From Vespula vulgaris (lineage: Eukaryota > Arthropoda > Insecta > Hymenoptera > Vespidae): a stretch of DNA of 64,000 nucleotides. Position 1 is the first letter of the stretch. Each line of letters opens with the position of its first letter. The notes under the pieces are model-generated. The model was given only the letters and a program-made list of their open reading frames with translations, searched no databases and was not told the origin of the DNA. The DNA lies in contig NC_066607.1 of the NCBI RefSeq assembly GCF_905475345.1, positions 4,001,050 to 4,065,049 of the forward strand, written 5' to 3'. The position numbers and the translations under genes are program-made. Shown one piece after another: positions 28,454 to 41,452 of the stretch.

Positions 28454-28456
<3 letters not shown>

Positions 28457-29813
28457 AAAGAGAAAGAGGGAGAGACCACCAGAAATGATAGCCCGGTTTA
28501 CCGCGATCAACGCGTGGGTAGACCTCTGACGTCACGACAAAACAGTCCTCTCTCGGGGAGATCAAGGTCAGCGAGGTGCCACTGAAAACTCGATTGAGAA
28601 ACAAAAAGATATAAAAAAAAAATGATGACTACGTCTAAGCGGTCTGGAGATTATTTCTAAATGAGAACAAAAATGAGTTTTTCTCCTCTCTATAAGACCG
28701 TTTCTAAAGAATTTACTTTAAAGAAACAAATTTATACGTTGCTGAATAATTGGAATTAGGATGAAACGAAGAATAAATATCGATGAAGGGACTCGACGCA
28801 AAATGCATGGGATTGATAAAGAAAAAAGTGGTCCCGATCGATCGCACCTTGGTCAGATACCAAGGTCGACCAGAATAGTTCTCGACACGAAGGAGGACAG
28901 GTACCCGTTCTTCGGGGAAGTAGATACAGAGAACGCGACTAGGAGCAATGTCGTGTTTTTATTGGCCATTTTCCTCGATATGAATGGCAGACCCACACCG
29001 TGGTGAACGTTTACACTGGTGGGTGAAAGGAACGATACGCGATCCGTGCTTGTTCGAGCGTAAAATCCACGATACCTAAACCTTATTTTCTTTACGATGA
29101 GAAAACAACGAGTAAACTTTGAAATGTAATGACGAACGACAACGACATTTCGATATTAAATCATTTGATATTTGTATTTCCTATTTGGTATTTCCACTTT
29201 AATCATTTGTGACATATATTTCTTTCCAATCTGAAAATAAATCGATGCATTGAAGCATCAACTAATACACAAGATTATAGTCGATAAACATATTATTACA
29301 AAAAAGATTCTATTGTGATATTGCACTTTAATGAAGTCATGATACGTTATAAAGAATTCAATAAAAAATAAGACAAGTTTAAAAAACTTTTTAAAAATAC
29401 TTAAAATCTTCCCGCTATTATCACCGTCGAATTGAAAATATCGATCGTATCCTATTTCGATTATCACGAAATTATGTGTATCGAATTGATTTACTCTTTA
29501 CGTAACATCAGGTTTAAACAATCGAGAAGTCAGCTCAGAATACAATGAAAACGATTGGAATGGTAAGAGATAAAGGGTGAAAACCAAAATGCGTTACAAG
29601 ACGAAGGAGGAAGCGTGAAGCGAGCAATGCGTGACCATAAAACGAGGTACTTGGCCCTCGCGCCCAAAACCGTGACAAAGAGAAGCACGCGACATCCGGT
29701 TCGACGCGTACTCTTTCCTCTCCATATGCTTAAGGCACCGTTGTTTCTAATCTACATTACTATTTAGAAATAAAACAAATAGATTCACGAATCTCTGTGA
29801 AGCAGAGGCTCTG

Positions 29814-29815
29814 CC

Positions 29816-29862
<47 letters not shown>

Positions 29863-29867
29863 GCCTG

Positions 29868-29915
<48 letters not shown>

Positions 29916-29940
29916 CCTCCCCCTCCCCCTCCCCTTCTCT
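29814..29940. repeat. Compound CTGT / CT / CCCCT repeat
   Basis: About twelve CTGT units, then a CT run, then three CCCCTC-type units, all pyrimidine-rich on the plus strand; such long homopyrimidine tracts can form triplex structures. Confidence 0.95.
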
Positions 29941-32288
29941 CTTCGAAGGCTATTGGGAACGAGGTAATAGGTTGACTATTACTGTCTGTTTGGAATTAGG
30001 TATTAGAGAAATAAATAAAATCGAAACTTGTGATAACAAGATCACGAGTGACCTAATATTAATCGAATACGAGTCTAAAACGTTATAACATGTTACAAAT
30101 TACTGTGCTATTCTCGACAAAGTATATACTTACTTTACCTAGATATGAAAAGAAGTCCTGAAATATAGCTAGAGCGATAGATATATTTAACTAATCGATT
30201 CGTTTCATTCAACGTAATCTTTATCGTTGCCATTAAACGAGAGGAAGATTAATTCCTTTTGAAGGAAAGCGCCATCGTGTTCTATCGCGACGTTAAACTT
30301 TGAATATCAGAATAATAAAAAGAAAATAAAAGGACACAAGCTATAGCTTCTTGATTAGTCCAACGATTAAATCGATTCGCGATAGAATGAAATAAGCAAT
30401 GGATCGGTGTCGCTTCTCGTAGAGAAAGATTAAAGATCCTTGAAAAGATCGTCGAAGGAATTCGTGAAGGCACGAAGAGAGACGATACCTGTCGGCAGTG
30501 GAGGGCGCGTTCACACCGGAATCGATAACCGTGAGAGAGAGAGAACGACACCTCGCAAGTGGGTGGCGATGAAACGACGAGGGTGGTGCTGCCGGCTAGG
30601 CGAATTCTCAAAAGTGACAGCGATATGATGACTTGTACAAAGAAGAGAATTCGTTCGCTAAGACGTTTTCTCGTTGATAACGTTAAAGAAATAAAACTAT
30701 CGGAATGATTACTCGATCGTAATCATTCCGATCAGAGAATCATTGACTCACCTGTGTAAGGACTCACTCGCGCGCTGTAACCTCGTGGTGTCGTCGTAGT
30801 AGATCCGATCTCGGCGCACTCGAAGGAAAAAGAATGGTACGGAAGACAAGTAAAACAGAATGGAACGTGGATAAAAGAAGTTTGAACGAAAAGAGAAACG
30901 TAGAAAAAAGGAGAAAAAAGAAGGAAGAGATAGGGAGGTTCGATCGAGTAGAACTCGATCCAAAATCGAAGAAGAGAGAACGAAAAAAGAGATAGAAAGA
31001 GGGAGACCACAGGACACGCGCGAGGTTCTATCGAAGCGGCATTTTCACTGATGAACGTAAGAGGGGGGAGGAGAAAAAGAGAGAGAAAGAGAAAAGGAGA
31101 AAGAAAGAAAAAGAGAGAGAGCGGAGAGGGCACGACGACGCCGCGCAAAGTTCTCCTCCTCCTCCTCCTCCTCCTCCAGCTCCTCTTTCGCGGTCTCCTC
31201 TCGTCAAAGAGAGTAGTAGACTAGCGCCTCGTTCTCGTAGGGATGCCAAGTCAACTCACGAAGGCAACTCTCGCGCTCTCTCGGTCGCTATCGGTCTCGA
31301 AAGCACGGGTCGAGTGCGGCGATCCAAGGCTTCCTAAGCGCAAGCGCACCGTACCGTGCCGCGCACGCGTCGCCGTTCCTACTGTCGACTCTTATCAGCC
31401 GCGCCGACGACGACGACGCCGCCGCCGTCGACGCCGACGCCGCTAAACTCTTTCTGCGGCTCGGACCGAGATCGCGTCACGCGGAGGGAGCTAAACGCAT
31501 CGACGGTCAATGCGTCTGCGCGAATTCTCTCTCTGCCTCTCCTCGTACTTGATACAATTTACTAGTTTCTTATTGACGTTCAAATCTCTACATAATAATA
31601 TATAATTACAAAACAAAATTATACTTTCATATGATTTTTATATAATTATCAATTGTTAGATTTAACAGAGTCATGCAATGTTTTTATCTTTCTCTTCCAT
31701 TCCCTCTCCTCCCCCCCCCCTTTTCTCCTTCTTACTCTTTCTCCTTTCGATATATCAAACGAGACCTTGCAAGATCTTCGAGCGCCGCGAACCGCTTCTC
31801 GCTCACGACCGGTTCACGATCTTCTCGTTGACCCATTAACTCCTAAACTGCCCCGAGACATTGCACCTTCTTCACCGACTACCCTCATTTATACGCATAC
31901 CTATTTATGTACGTATGTACGTACGATCCAACGAAGTAAAAAGATTATTACAGGTCTACGGTGAGAATGTATCTATATATATATATACACACACATACAT
32001 ATATATACACGCGAAGTATCGTTGGATCGATTGTTCTACCATTTACAATGACGTACGTGATTGTCAACGTCCGTTACGTAATCTCTCGCCATTCGAAATT
32101 TTTTGGATTGTACAGCGTGTGAACGATCTCGCGTGCACATCGATTATAGATATTACTTTTTATAAAGTTGTATTCAATGAAAAGTTTTGTATTTAATGAA
32201 GAATTGCAAATTTTTCACTCCTATACATACAGAACCGTCTTCTCGATGTGTACATTACTGTAAAAAGATACAAAGAGACATATTTATC

Positions 32289-32292
<4 letters not shown>

Positions 32293-32338
<46 letters not shown>
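32293..32338. repeat. AT/GT microsatellite
   Basis: (TA)n of about 18 units ending in four GT units, located between the non-coding left half and the DYNC2LI1 3' end. Confidence 0.9.
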
Positions 32339-32573
32339 ATCTTGAATGCAGATTCGTCGTAACTCTTACCGATCGTTCGAATGCTATTTAAATCGGATCG
32401 GGAATGGGAATTTGTTGTGTTCGACCGTTTAGCATATCGTCGAGAAGAATGCTAATCTCCTAAGTGAAATTGATTTGAAACGATTAAAAATAATTTCATA
32501 CCCTTGTACAAAATCATTGAAGAACTTTTCGAAGGAACTTGTAAGTTTCATTGTATGATCTAACGAGTTAACT

Positions 32574-34083
32574 TCATTTAAATACATACACCTGTCTTAC
32601 GATAAATCCTAAATGTACCTCTTCTCTTTGAACTTTCAGTTTATCGATAATCGGCTCGTTGAAGTTTGGATCGTTACTTGGGTCTTCTAAAGCAGACTCG
32701 TCGTTTCTCGTTATTTGCGGTACACGTACCACGAACGTCTGCTTAATGGTGTCTAAAATCATGGATGGTCTCGAATAAGGCAATTGCGAGTCGATCGACG
32801 AGAAGGAATCCGCACCGGGCGATATAATCAGAGGTTTGTCGTAGCTCGTAAACTTTCCTTCTCTGCATTTTACGAAGAAGTAAAGAAGATGTTAACCATG
32901 AAACAGATCATAAAAATCCAAAATTCGTTAATACGATGAAATTAACTTACGCGAGAACGGCTCCAAATCCGATATGAGATAACAAGTCTTTGGTTTTCCG
33001 TAAGAGAATCTTTTCTTTGCAAGAATAATAATGGAGTCCTGCTCCTAAACTATGAGCAATTCCTCGTAAAGTTTTTCCTATTATCTCCTTCTTGTCTAAG
33101 TCGAAGTCCTTTGTTTCGGATCAAAAACGATGGAACGAATGATATAAATTATAATGCACGAAAGGAACAATTCACATTGTAGATTACCTGATATTCATCG
33201 TACTTTCCCGCAATTATAAACGTTTTAAGGGGTAAGGGATCGATCATTTTTTCCACGCTCTTCCTGTCGCTCGTTCTATACTCGATCATCTCGTTAATGA
33301 GTTTCGAATTGTAACTCATTTTTAACGCACTTCGTACAGCCGATAATATCTCCTCGAAGGTGATCCATAATACTTCCGGTTTCGATAAATCCAGCATTAT
33401 CAAGAGCGCCGTGTGATGCGGCGAATGGGTTAAGGCCGATCCACTCATAGCGGCGGAAATCAAAGAAGAAGCTACATAGCCAATTTCCCACACGTGGACT
33501 ATGTTTTTCACCTAGAGTATGTAAGTGTTCTCTATTCTTTTTTTTTTTTTAATTTCACACATTCCACGGGAACAATTTCTTGATAAGGATGATACTTACT
33601 AAACTCTTACCAGCTTTTCGCCCAAAGGAATACTCCATTGCGATCGTTGGCTTCGGTTTTTCGTCTTTTTCAAGAAATCGATTTATCATCGTAGTTTTCC
33701 CCTTAACAAAATCATGCAATATTACGCGAAATATTCGTTAAAATCGTTATATTTTTATACCTACAACGCTTTTACTACCAACGATGATAATTGACCTCTC
33801 GCGAGTCTCCTTAGGATCCGTCTTACGATTTTTTTCTTCTTCCATTGAAACGCGTAACGCTGATTCCCTATCATTTTCTCCGCTAAAATAATTTTCGTAA
33901 TAGTAAACAAAATTTTCACGATTGTAAACAAAACATGATATTCGTTGAAAGTATAATACTATGTATAGGAAAAAAATGAAAGTATCTAAAGAACGAATAT
34001 TTTTGAAGATCGAAATAATGAAACTTTTGATCGTTCGCCTTGATTCTTTTAATACAGCTTTAACTTATAGAATAAACGATACA

Positions 34084-34114
<31 letters not shown>

Positions 34115-34152
34115 GAATAAAGGAGTAATACTCACGAAACTTTTGATGCCAT
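32574..34152 (-). CDS. DYNC2LI1: Cytoplasmic dynein 2 light intermediate chain 1
   Basis: Subunit of dynein-2, the motor for retrograde intraflagellar transport in cilia; in insects expected mainly in ciliated sensory neurons. Coding exons in transcript order: 34,136-34,152 (17 bp, ATG), 33,765-33,882, 33,600-33,701, 33,188-33,511, 32,951-33,108 and 32,574-32,862 (stop). All junctions keep frame and give 335 residues, against about 350 in vertebrates. A P-loop spans residues 41-49 (GSKSVGKTT) and is split by an intron between V and G. Further family blocks are KPKPTIAMEYSFGRKAGK, a VWEIG switch-like motif, LLIMLDLSKPE, and FIIAGKYDEYQDF. The ATG lies in a very short first exon; no better upstream ATG joins in phase. 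A 24-base poly-A tract sits just upstream of the reading direction's intron 1. Neighbouring VPS54 runs in the same direction 2.6 kb upstream. Confidence 0.9.
34091..34114. repeat. Poly-A tract
   Basis: Homopolymer of 24 A on the plus strand within the first intron of DYNC2LI1 (a T tract in the transcript, close to the acceptor side of a short intron). Confidence 0.95.
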
Positions 34153-36745
34153 TTAAGGTCGTAAATGTCGAACGTAAAGAAAACACCTTGAAAATGACAG
34201 ATGCTCACGTGCTCGTTCCTCTAGCAGTCCCGGTTAACTTTGTTTTCTTCGATGTATCCATGACGACGAGGGAAAGCTAGTCATGTCGCATAGTTTGCAT
34301 TTACGCGAATACACGAATGCATATTATCCGAAGAAAATCTATTTATGATCAAAGAATTATTTTCTAGTTAGAATTTAAATCGAGATCGAATCTACGATCG
34401 CTAAGACTATAATCATCGCATTTTCGAGTTTTTAAATAAATATAAAAGTAAAATTCTCGATTTAGAGAATTATAGAGAGTTGTAAACGCATTAAAATACA
34501 TAAATAAAATAAATCGTAGTAGACTTTATACTATTCGTTTTTTTATATAGCCTTCGCAGTACATTATATAAGGTACATTTTATTACATGTAAATATTCCA
34601 CCCTTGCTAGATAGAAACAACCGATTCGTACGTGCTATGGCCTAACGCAGATCATCAGTCTTGGTGAAGAAATCCATAAGGATATTTTTGAATGGTGACC
34701 AGCTTCGAATAGATCGTTTTTTCTTTTCTCATCAATTGATTCAAGAAAAATTCCCTTCGCAGCTAAATGATACTTTGTACATAAAATTCAATATTTATAA
34801 ACTTTCTTTGCATAAAATAAAATACAATCAATTGCTTCATTTATTTCTTTGATTCATTAATTTTTGTATATACACATCCGATTATACGAAGGAGACAATG
34901 GAATGTATGACTCGCAATTGGCGATTAGCATCTACTCGAAGAAGCATTACAATAAGAATAATTGAATTCGCTGGTATATTTGTATATAAATAAAAGATAC
35001 GTCTTTTTAGATATTGCGTGGTAATTAAAAACCTTCATAAATATTTGAAACATTTTCGAGCACGAGCGTAATAAAAATAACACGTGTAGTCAATCGATCT
35101 TTCTTAACACCAATCACTATAAATAAAATTAAAAGCACGATATTGTGTATGTTTCTCTATTCGCTATACGAATCCAAAAATACAATAACCACTGAAAATC
35201 TATTGTTAGTTAATTCAGCGAATAACTTGGACAATGAATAATCCCTTGTTAATGTAAGATCTCTTCGTATTTGTTACAATGAAAATTGTATTCACAAAAA
35301 TATTATACGAAAATAACGTTTTAAGGATGTATTAAATATTATCTTCCTTTAGAATTTAATGTAATGTATGATAGTTCGAACGGTTAGCAACAAGTACCGA
35401 GAAAAAATCGGTTTGATTATATATTTATAAGTATACAGATTTATAAATGAACATCTCAGAAGCATCATGACACAAATTTTTAAATTTGTTAATACTTTTC
35501 ATATATACTTTTAGGAAATGTTCGTTCGAAAACAACGTACTTTATCTTGCCCATTAAGTACATAGATAGTATACGTATAATTTACAATTTAGTGCCTAGC
35601 CCTTGGTCCATCTACAGCACAATCAATCTTATTTATAATCTTAATTATAATAAATTAAATTGTGACATTACGTCCTGGGAATGAACATAATGCAGAGATA
35701 ATTGAATTAAATAGAAGGTGCTTTCTTTAATTGAAATCGAACTTGAGACATTAAACTTGAGAATCATTACCAAAAGAATACTATGAAAAAATTATACGCG
35801 AATTATCTAAAGATTCTTATAATAATGTTAAATGCTTACTCTTAATAAATACTTTTTTTTTTTTTCTTTTTTATATTTTCCTTCCAGATATTGCACACAA
35901 ATACTAAAAAACGAAAACAGGCAAGACACCATACATTAGCATTTTTATAATCATAATAATTTTTATATAATAATAATGATGATGATGATGATTATGATGA
36001 TGATAACAGACAAGAAAAGACTTAGAAATAATCATATTGACAATATCAACACGTTGATTGTATCTTTTTTCCCTTTTTCTTTTTATATAAATATTATTAT
36101 TTGATTAAAAAAATTGTATATTCAGTCCTAAATCAGGGCAATAATTTATTATTCGATGGAAAAATGAGAATGCTTATAGGCGGATATTTAACGATACTTG
36201 TTACTATTTATATCTTCCGATCTACACAATATTTTGTTTTATATTTGTCCTATGACACAATGCTTTGAACACTATGGTAGGTAGAAATGCTTAACAGACA
36301 TAAAATATGTATAATCAAATCTACCATTAAAACTACTTCTTTAATACGAGAATATAAACAGCGAATGTCGTGAACATCATTTTTAAAAACTATGATTATT
36401 TGTATTGTTTTATTTAGTCGTGTCTTTAAGATAGTTCATCATTTCATTCATTCATAAAATTGTTGCTTATCATTTTTATGAGCATAAATTAAAGAGAATA
36501 GTAATTCGTCTTCTACAACCCTTGAAAAATACACTGAACATAGTTCTTTTTAGTATAAGATAGTTAAGTGCAAAAGTGAAAAAGTTCAGTGCAAGCAATA
36601 TTTCATTATCACCTCCATATAATTGATGTTTTTCAGATATATTAATTCTGTAATTTGTATGGAGGAAGACAATTGTACAAATTAGTCACCTTTTTCTATA
36701 GTATTTCAATGCTTCTATTATGCAATATATTACACGCTCTGCATG
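34153..36745. other. AT-rich intergenic DNA and probable VPS54 3' UTR
   Basis: No gene recognised. This AT-rich stretch separates the DYNC2LI1 start from the VPS54 stop. The part nearest 36,745 is expected to hold the VPS54 3' UTR (minus strand). A GATGAT triplet repeat lies near 35,970-36,004. Confidence 0.5.
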
Positions 36746-39700
36746 TTATCTAGTCCATATATCACTCATCCAATCATCATTTAATTCTTCGCTTGGTAAA
36801 ACCTTCAATTTTCTTAATGCTTCAAGATAAAACGTCAGTTCTAAAGTAACCACCCCATGTTGTGGACCACCATTATTCACTATATTCATTTTTACTAATT
36901 GCTCCCTAAGTTTTTCTTTAAATGACGTATTTACCGTACGATAAAGTGATTCGACTTCAGTCGGTGGTAAAATCCCAGAGACAGCTTCATGAAGCTTTAT
37001 GAGATAACTGTAAATAAGAAATGATAACAAATTGTATTGATAAACAATGTACAACCTGTTGCCTTTATTGAATTTACCTAGAAATATTTCTAAATGATTT
37101 CGATGGTACAGGTGGCCTTGCATTCCATTTTGATATTTGACCTCCTAGCAAATTGTCAACAATAGTTAAAATTTTTCCTTCAATCTCTCTTATATGGGCC
37201 CTTATATCCCTTTCTACGCTATCTAATAATGCCACTCCACCACTTACGCTTGGCATACCTACAACTCCGCGGCTAGGATTTTGTTCAACAAGCTCTAGAT
37301 ATGAAGGATTAAATTTAATTAAATTATAATTACAGTAAATTAAATATTGCTAAAATTAAAGACCGTTACTATTATTATTCACCCTCGTACCTTGAAAATG
37401 TTTTTTAATATATGGCATAAACCACAAAATAAGTTTCAGACTACGTGCCGCCAATACAAGAATTGTACTTGTTATAGTTTTTAAGCCTGCAACTTGCATC
37501 GCCCCAGCACCCAAAACAAGTTGACAACACCGAGAATTATAATGCCGTAATAATTCTGCTAATTGCCGTCCAATAGTTCCTGACAATGCTACTAACTCAC
37601 TGCTAGTTCTATAAATATATGACATTATGAATTATATATTTATTATAATATTTATTTGTTAAAAAAAATCATAGACTTACCTGCAATATTCGTGTATCAT
37701 TTGTATCAGCATTAAAGCAGTAGCGACAACTGCAAATCTTTCTTCTCCTACTATAATAAACGATTCTGTAATATCATTTTTTACCTCATCATCGCGTTTC
37801 AATGGGCCACGGGGAAATTTATTTTCTTGATAAATGTATGTTACCAACGATTGAAATTCTGGTGGAACATCAGCTTGTTTCCATCTTTCTGATTCTAATA
37901 AGAGAGTAAGTCTTGTTTTACGTTCTGTATGGAATTTTTGTACAAACTTGCTTGCTTGTGCCTTCAAAAAATATTAGCAGTTTTGTATATCGTAATAATT
38001 ATAGAAAGAAAACGATCTATTTAAAAAATCTTCTACCTTAAATGCAGATCGCAATGCAGTACACTGTTTACCACAAAATTTTTCACATACTTCTGTAAAT
38101 TCTTCTACTATATTTGCTAACTGACAAACTTGAGTTGTCGTCGCTCTATCACTTAACCAAGATGTTTTTTCAATTGGAGTATGATTTTCCTTATCTTCAA
38201 TCTTATTTAATGAACTTTCAGGTATATTATCTTTCTCATTTTGCAACTTATCTTTTTCATTTGTACCTGCGGAAAGCAGATTTCCCAGACGTTCATGGCA
38301 GTAATCACAGACAGATATAAGCATATCAGTGAGTTTTGTAGTTACACGAACATGTTCATCTTGTGTCAACAAACGATCAGGCATAGATTCATCGTATGAA
38401 CCATCGACTGTACGTCCAGCAGATAGGTCTGCAGTGTCACGCATTACATCATGAACAGCCTATATCAAATAAATAAATAAATAAACAAGTAAATAGACAC
38501 GCACACACGCGTATATCCTAATTACAATGTAATATTATTTGTAAAGATATTCTTACATTCTAAAAATATCTTACCTTAACGCGCACTAGCAACTTTGTAA
38601 GAGAATATATTGTACTGTGAAGCAAGGTCAACCTTTCTGCATGGGAAAGACCACCTACTTCAAGAGCTGCTGCTTGTTGATCACTGCAACAATCGCTTGC
38701 TGCAAGAGCTTCTATAACTCTTTGCTTTGTTATAGCTCTCACAGTAGTCACAGCCTCCTCTTTGTAAGTATCCACAAAGTGAAAATGTTTTTGACGCAGT
38801 AGTCCAGAAATGATGGAAACAAGTTTATCCTGTTCGTTGAGGATGTACAAATGATCTCACTGGGAAGATGGACGATAGATTGTTTGCTACTCACTAAAGC
38901 TAAAATACTTTTTGAAAAGTAATATGTACTTACTGCATCCAACACAATATCTTCTTCGCCTAATGGTCTATTCAAATCTGCGGTAGCATATTTTTGGAAT
39001 TCTGTTGTAAGCATTTTATCGACAAGTTTTTCCATTTCTGTTAATTGAGAACTCAAATGCCTGAAGATAAACTGAATTAAAATGATATTTAAACTTAATA
39101 TAAATTGAATAAATATAAAAGTTATGTCATAATGTTCACCGAAAACTATGCACTCCATTTAATTCTTGCAGTAAAATCTCTTGTGTCGTAGATATAAGAT
39201 CCAATGCTGCGACATAGTCTGGTGTAGAAAGTAATAATTGTATCATTGGTTGGCTTTGATGTACAGTTGCCATCAGTTTCAATTTTTCATGTACTAAAAA
39301 TCGATTCGTCCGAGCTCTTTCCAATCTAATAGAAAAAATACAAAATTTAAAATCCCAATACTGGGATAAAATGCAGAAAAATTTTTACTTACTGCAAAAC
39401 TCTCAGAGAATCTTTGACTAGATATTTGTCAACTTGGTGGATGTTTTCTCTTAACGCTTTTAATACAGTGATAGTTTGAGACAGCTGCTCCATTAAAGCG
39501 TCATGAGAGGTCATTGCATTAAAGAATGCTTGAGATTTAGAGGCTACCTGTTCTGCTATTCTAACTTCTACAGTATCTAAATAGTGAGTTAGCTGAAATA
39601 ACATTTTATAATTATAAAGTATTTGTCATCTATTTATATACACGTAATTAGAATTTATCAGTTCACCTTCTCTTGCATCTGTTTAACATGCGACACTACG

Positions 39701-40793
39701 TTGTATTCCTTATCTAGTAGGCCATCCTTCGCAAATGGAAATACAGCTTCGAAATTTTCTCTTTGTGAAAGATCTAAATTTGGTGTTAAAAATATTTTTG
39801 GAATATTTGATAAATCAAATTGACTTCGATCTGAAATATATACGATAATGTATAATGTACAAATATACAATAATGCATTTTTATAGATCGAAAGTATTTT
39901 AGTTACCCAGTGATTTAACTCTTTTTAAATTTGGTAAATTCTGTAATAATTCATTTGGAGTAGTTGGTCTGGTCACACTACAAATCATCCGTGAGTGTTT
40001 ACGGTATCTCTACAAATAAAGACAAAAAATTAATCTACAATACGGTTATGTCAAATAACACAAAGTTCAAATGAAAATTTTTTTTGCTTACACGTGTAAT
40101 TTTTTTCAAATATATTTCAAAGTGATGCATAGTAACTTCGGGAAGATAAGGACTTTTTGGAATGTCCACTTTTTCTACAAACCCATCGCCCCATGTACGA
40201 GTAAAGAAATTACTTTGTTTTCCTTTAAATGGATCATTTAACACTGCAGGTAGATTTTGTATAGCCGAATAAACGGTCCAAGTTGTGCCAGGCTCTAGCA
40301 ACTGACCATTACTTTTACGTTGGTGCTGCATCGTTGCATGCTTTGTTGCATGGGCTACATAATCTTTATCCGAAACACCTTCCACTGGAAGACTAGTACA
40401 TACTCCATTATAACCATACAAACACACATATGATCCACCTTCTCTAGAACAATGTTGATCTCTCAAGTGTCTAAAAATATATAAATGCAAATTATTGCAA
40501 ATACTAAGTAAAAAGAAACACGAATTGATATGGAAAAAGAATTATTATTATAATAACAAAATCTATGTAAAATAAAAATGTTAAAAATATATATTACAAA
40601 CATGAATGGACAGTATTTAATCATATGTGAAATAACGTAATAAATATATTATAATAACAGATAACGTCAAAAGGACATTGGACAAATGGACCCACCTAAT
40701 AAAATCTTGAATGTGTTTAAACGTGAGGTTAGTACAATATTCACATACTAAAATCGTAGACACCGATTCGGATGTCACTACGATTTTCGCCAT
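36746..40793 (-). CDS. VPS54: Vacuolar protein sorting-associated protein 54 (GARP subunit)
   Basis: VPS54 is the subunit that places the GARP tethering complex at the trans-Golgi network, where endosome-derived vesicles are captured; insect name scattered. Thirteen exons in transcript order: 40,696-40,793; 40,092-40,470; 39,907-40,009; 39,667-39,830; 39,393-39,592; 39,140-39,325; 38,934-39,060; 38,575-38,829; 38,037-38,459; 37,681-37,961; 37,391-37,608; 37,078-37,294; 36,746-37,007. All phases close, giving 970 residues (human about 977). Family signatures include WTVYSAIQNLPAVLND, NRPLGEED, LKLMATVHQSQP, SERWKQADVPPEFQSL and NSRCCQLVLGAGAMQV; the Vps54-specific C-terminal domain occupies roughly residues 645-960. 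The N-terminus carries two C2H2-like zinc-finger patterns (C17, C20, H34, H39, then a second one ending HATKH) that the vertebrate protein lacks as I recall it. The exon 8 acceptor (CGAACAG at 38,830) has a poor pyrimidine tract and is the least certain junction. It is divergent from TAPT1. Confidence 0.95.
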
Positions 40794-41452
40794 TTTACAT
40801 CTATCGTCTTAACTAATCTGTTTAACATCGCCGTGATTAATTTCTTGCTTTATGTCATCGAACGCTCTTCACCGACATTATACATACGTATAACTATTTA
40901 ACGTATGCAGTACACGTCCTCAGTTACATACGTTTCACGCGAATACGTTTCAAGTTGTCCAACTGAAAAACACGATTATCGTAATACTCCAACTATTGGT
41001 TCGCTCGTTCTCTCTCCCTCTTCCTCTCCCAACCCTCCCCTTCCCGCTCACCAACACTCTCTCTTACTCACTCGAATGAAAAAGACAAACATGCCGATAA
41101 TGTTTATCAGAGCAAGACAAGCAATGCAAATATATATGTATGTATGATAAGTTTCAATAACAAAACTTACTAAACGTTAGGGTTCTGCCATTTACACGTC
41201 ATGCTCTATGTTATCGACAATTCACCAGAAATAATAGCAGCAATCATAGAACTTATGAAAGTGTTTCTCGATTACAATTCGCTTAAATTCGATTGAACTC
41301 GATCGTTTAATTTTTTTTTTCTTTTTTTTTTTTTTTAAATAATTAACACAGAAAAACAATAATGCACAATATCAGTATATATATCCGTACATCTATCGTG
41401 AACGTTCCGTAATATACGATTTCCATGGCAAAACGCTGTCTACTTTGAGGTT
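40794..41452. promoter_or_regulatory. Shared upstream region between VPS54 and TAPT1
   Basis: The two start codons are 659 bp apart and transcribed away from each other, so this interval must hold both 5' UTRs and promoters. It contains a CT/CCCT-rich stretch (about 41,007-41,070) and no TATA box at a convincing distance from either start. A poly-T tract lies at 41,311-41,336. Confidence 0.6.

Larger units (their letters stand above)
25010..32500. other. Microsatellite-rich intergenic region with a possible promoter near 30.7-31.5 kb
   Basis: I find no recognisable protein gene. The GC-rich stretch 30.7-31.5 kb has purine/pyrimidine tracts and, on the minus strand, a strong donor ACACAG|GTGAGT at about 30,750, compatible with a non-coding first exon of a leftward gene. 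A further minus-strand candidate exon ends at a GAAG|GTGAGC donor near 28,265. Neither can be joined to a recognisable coding sequence. Confidence 0.3.
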
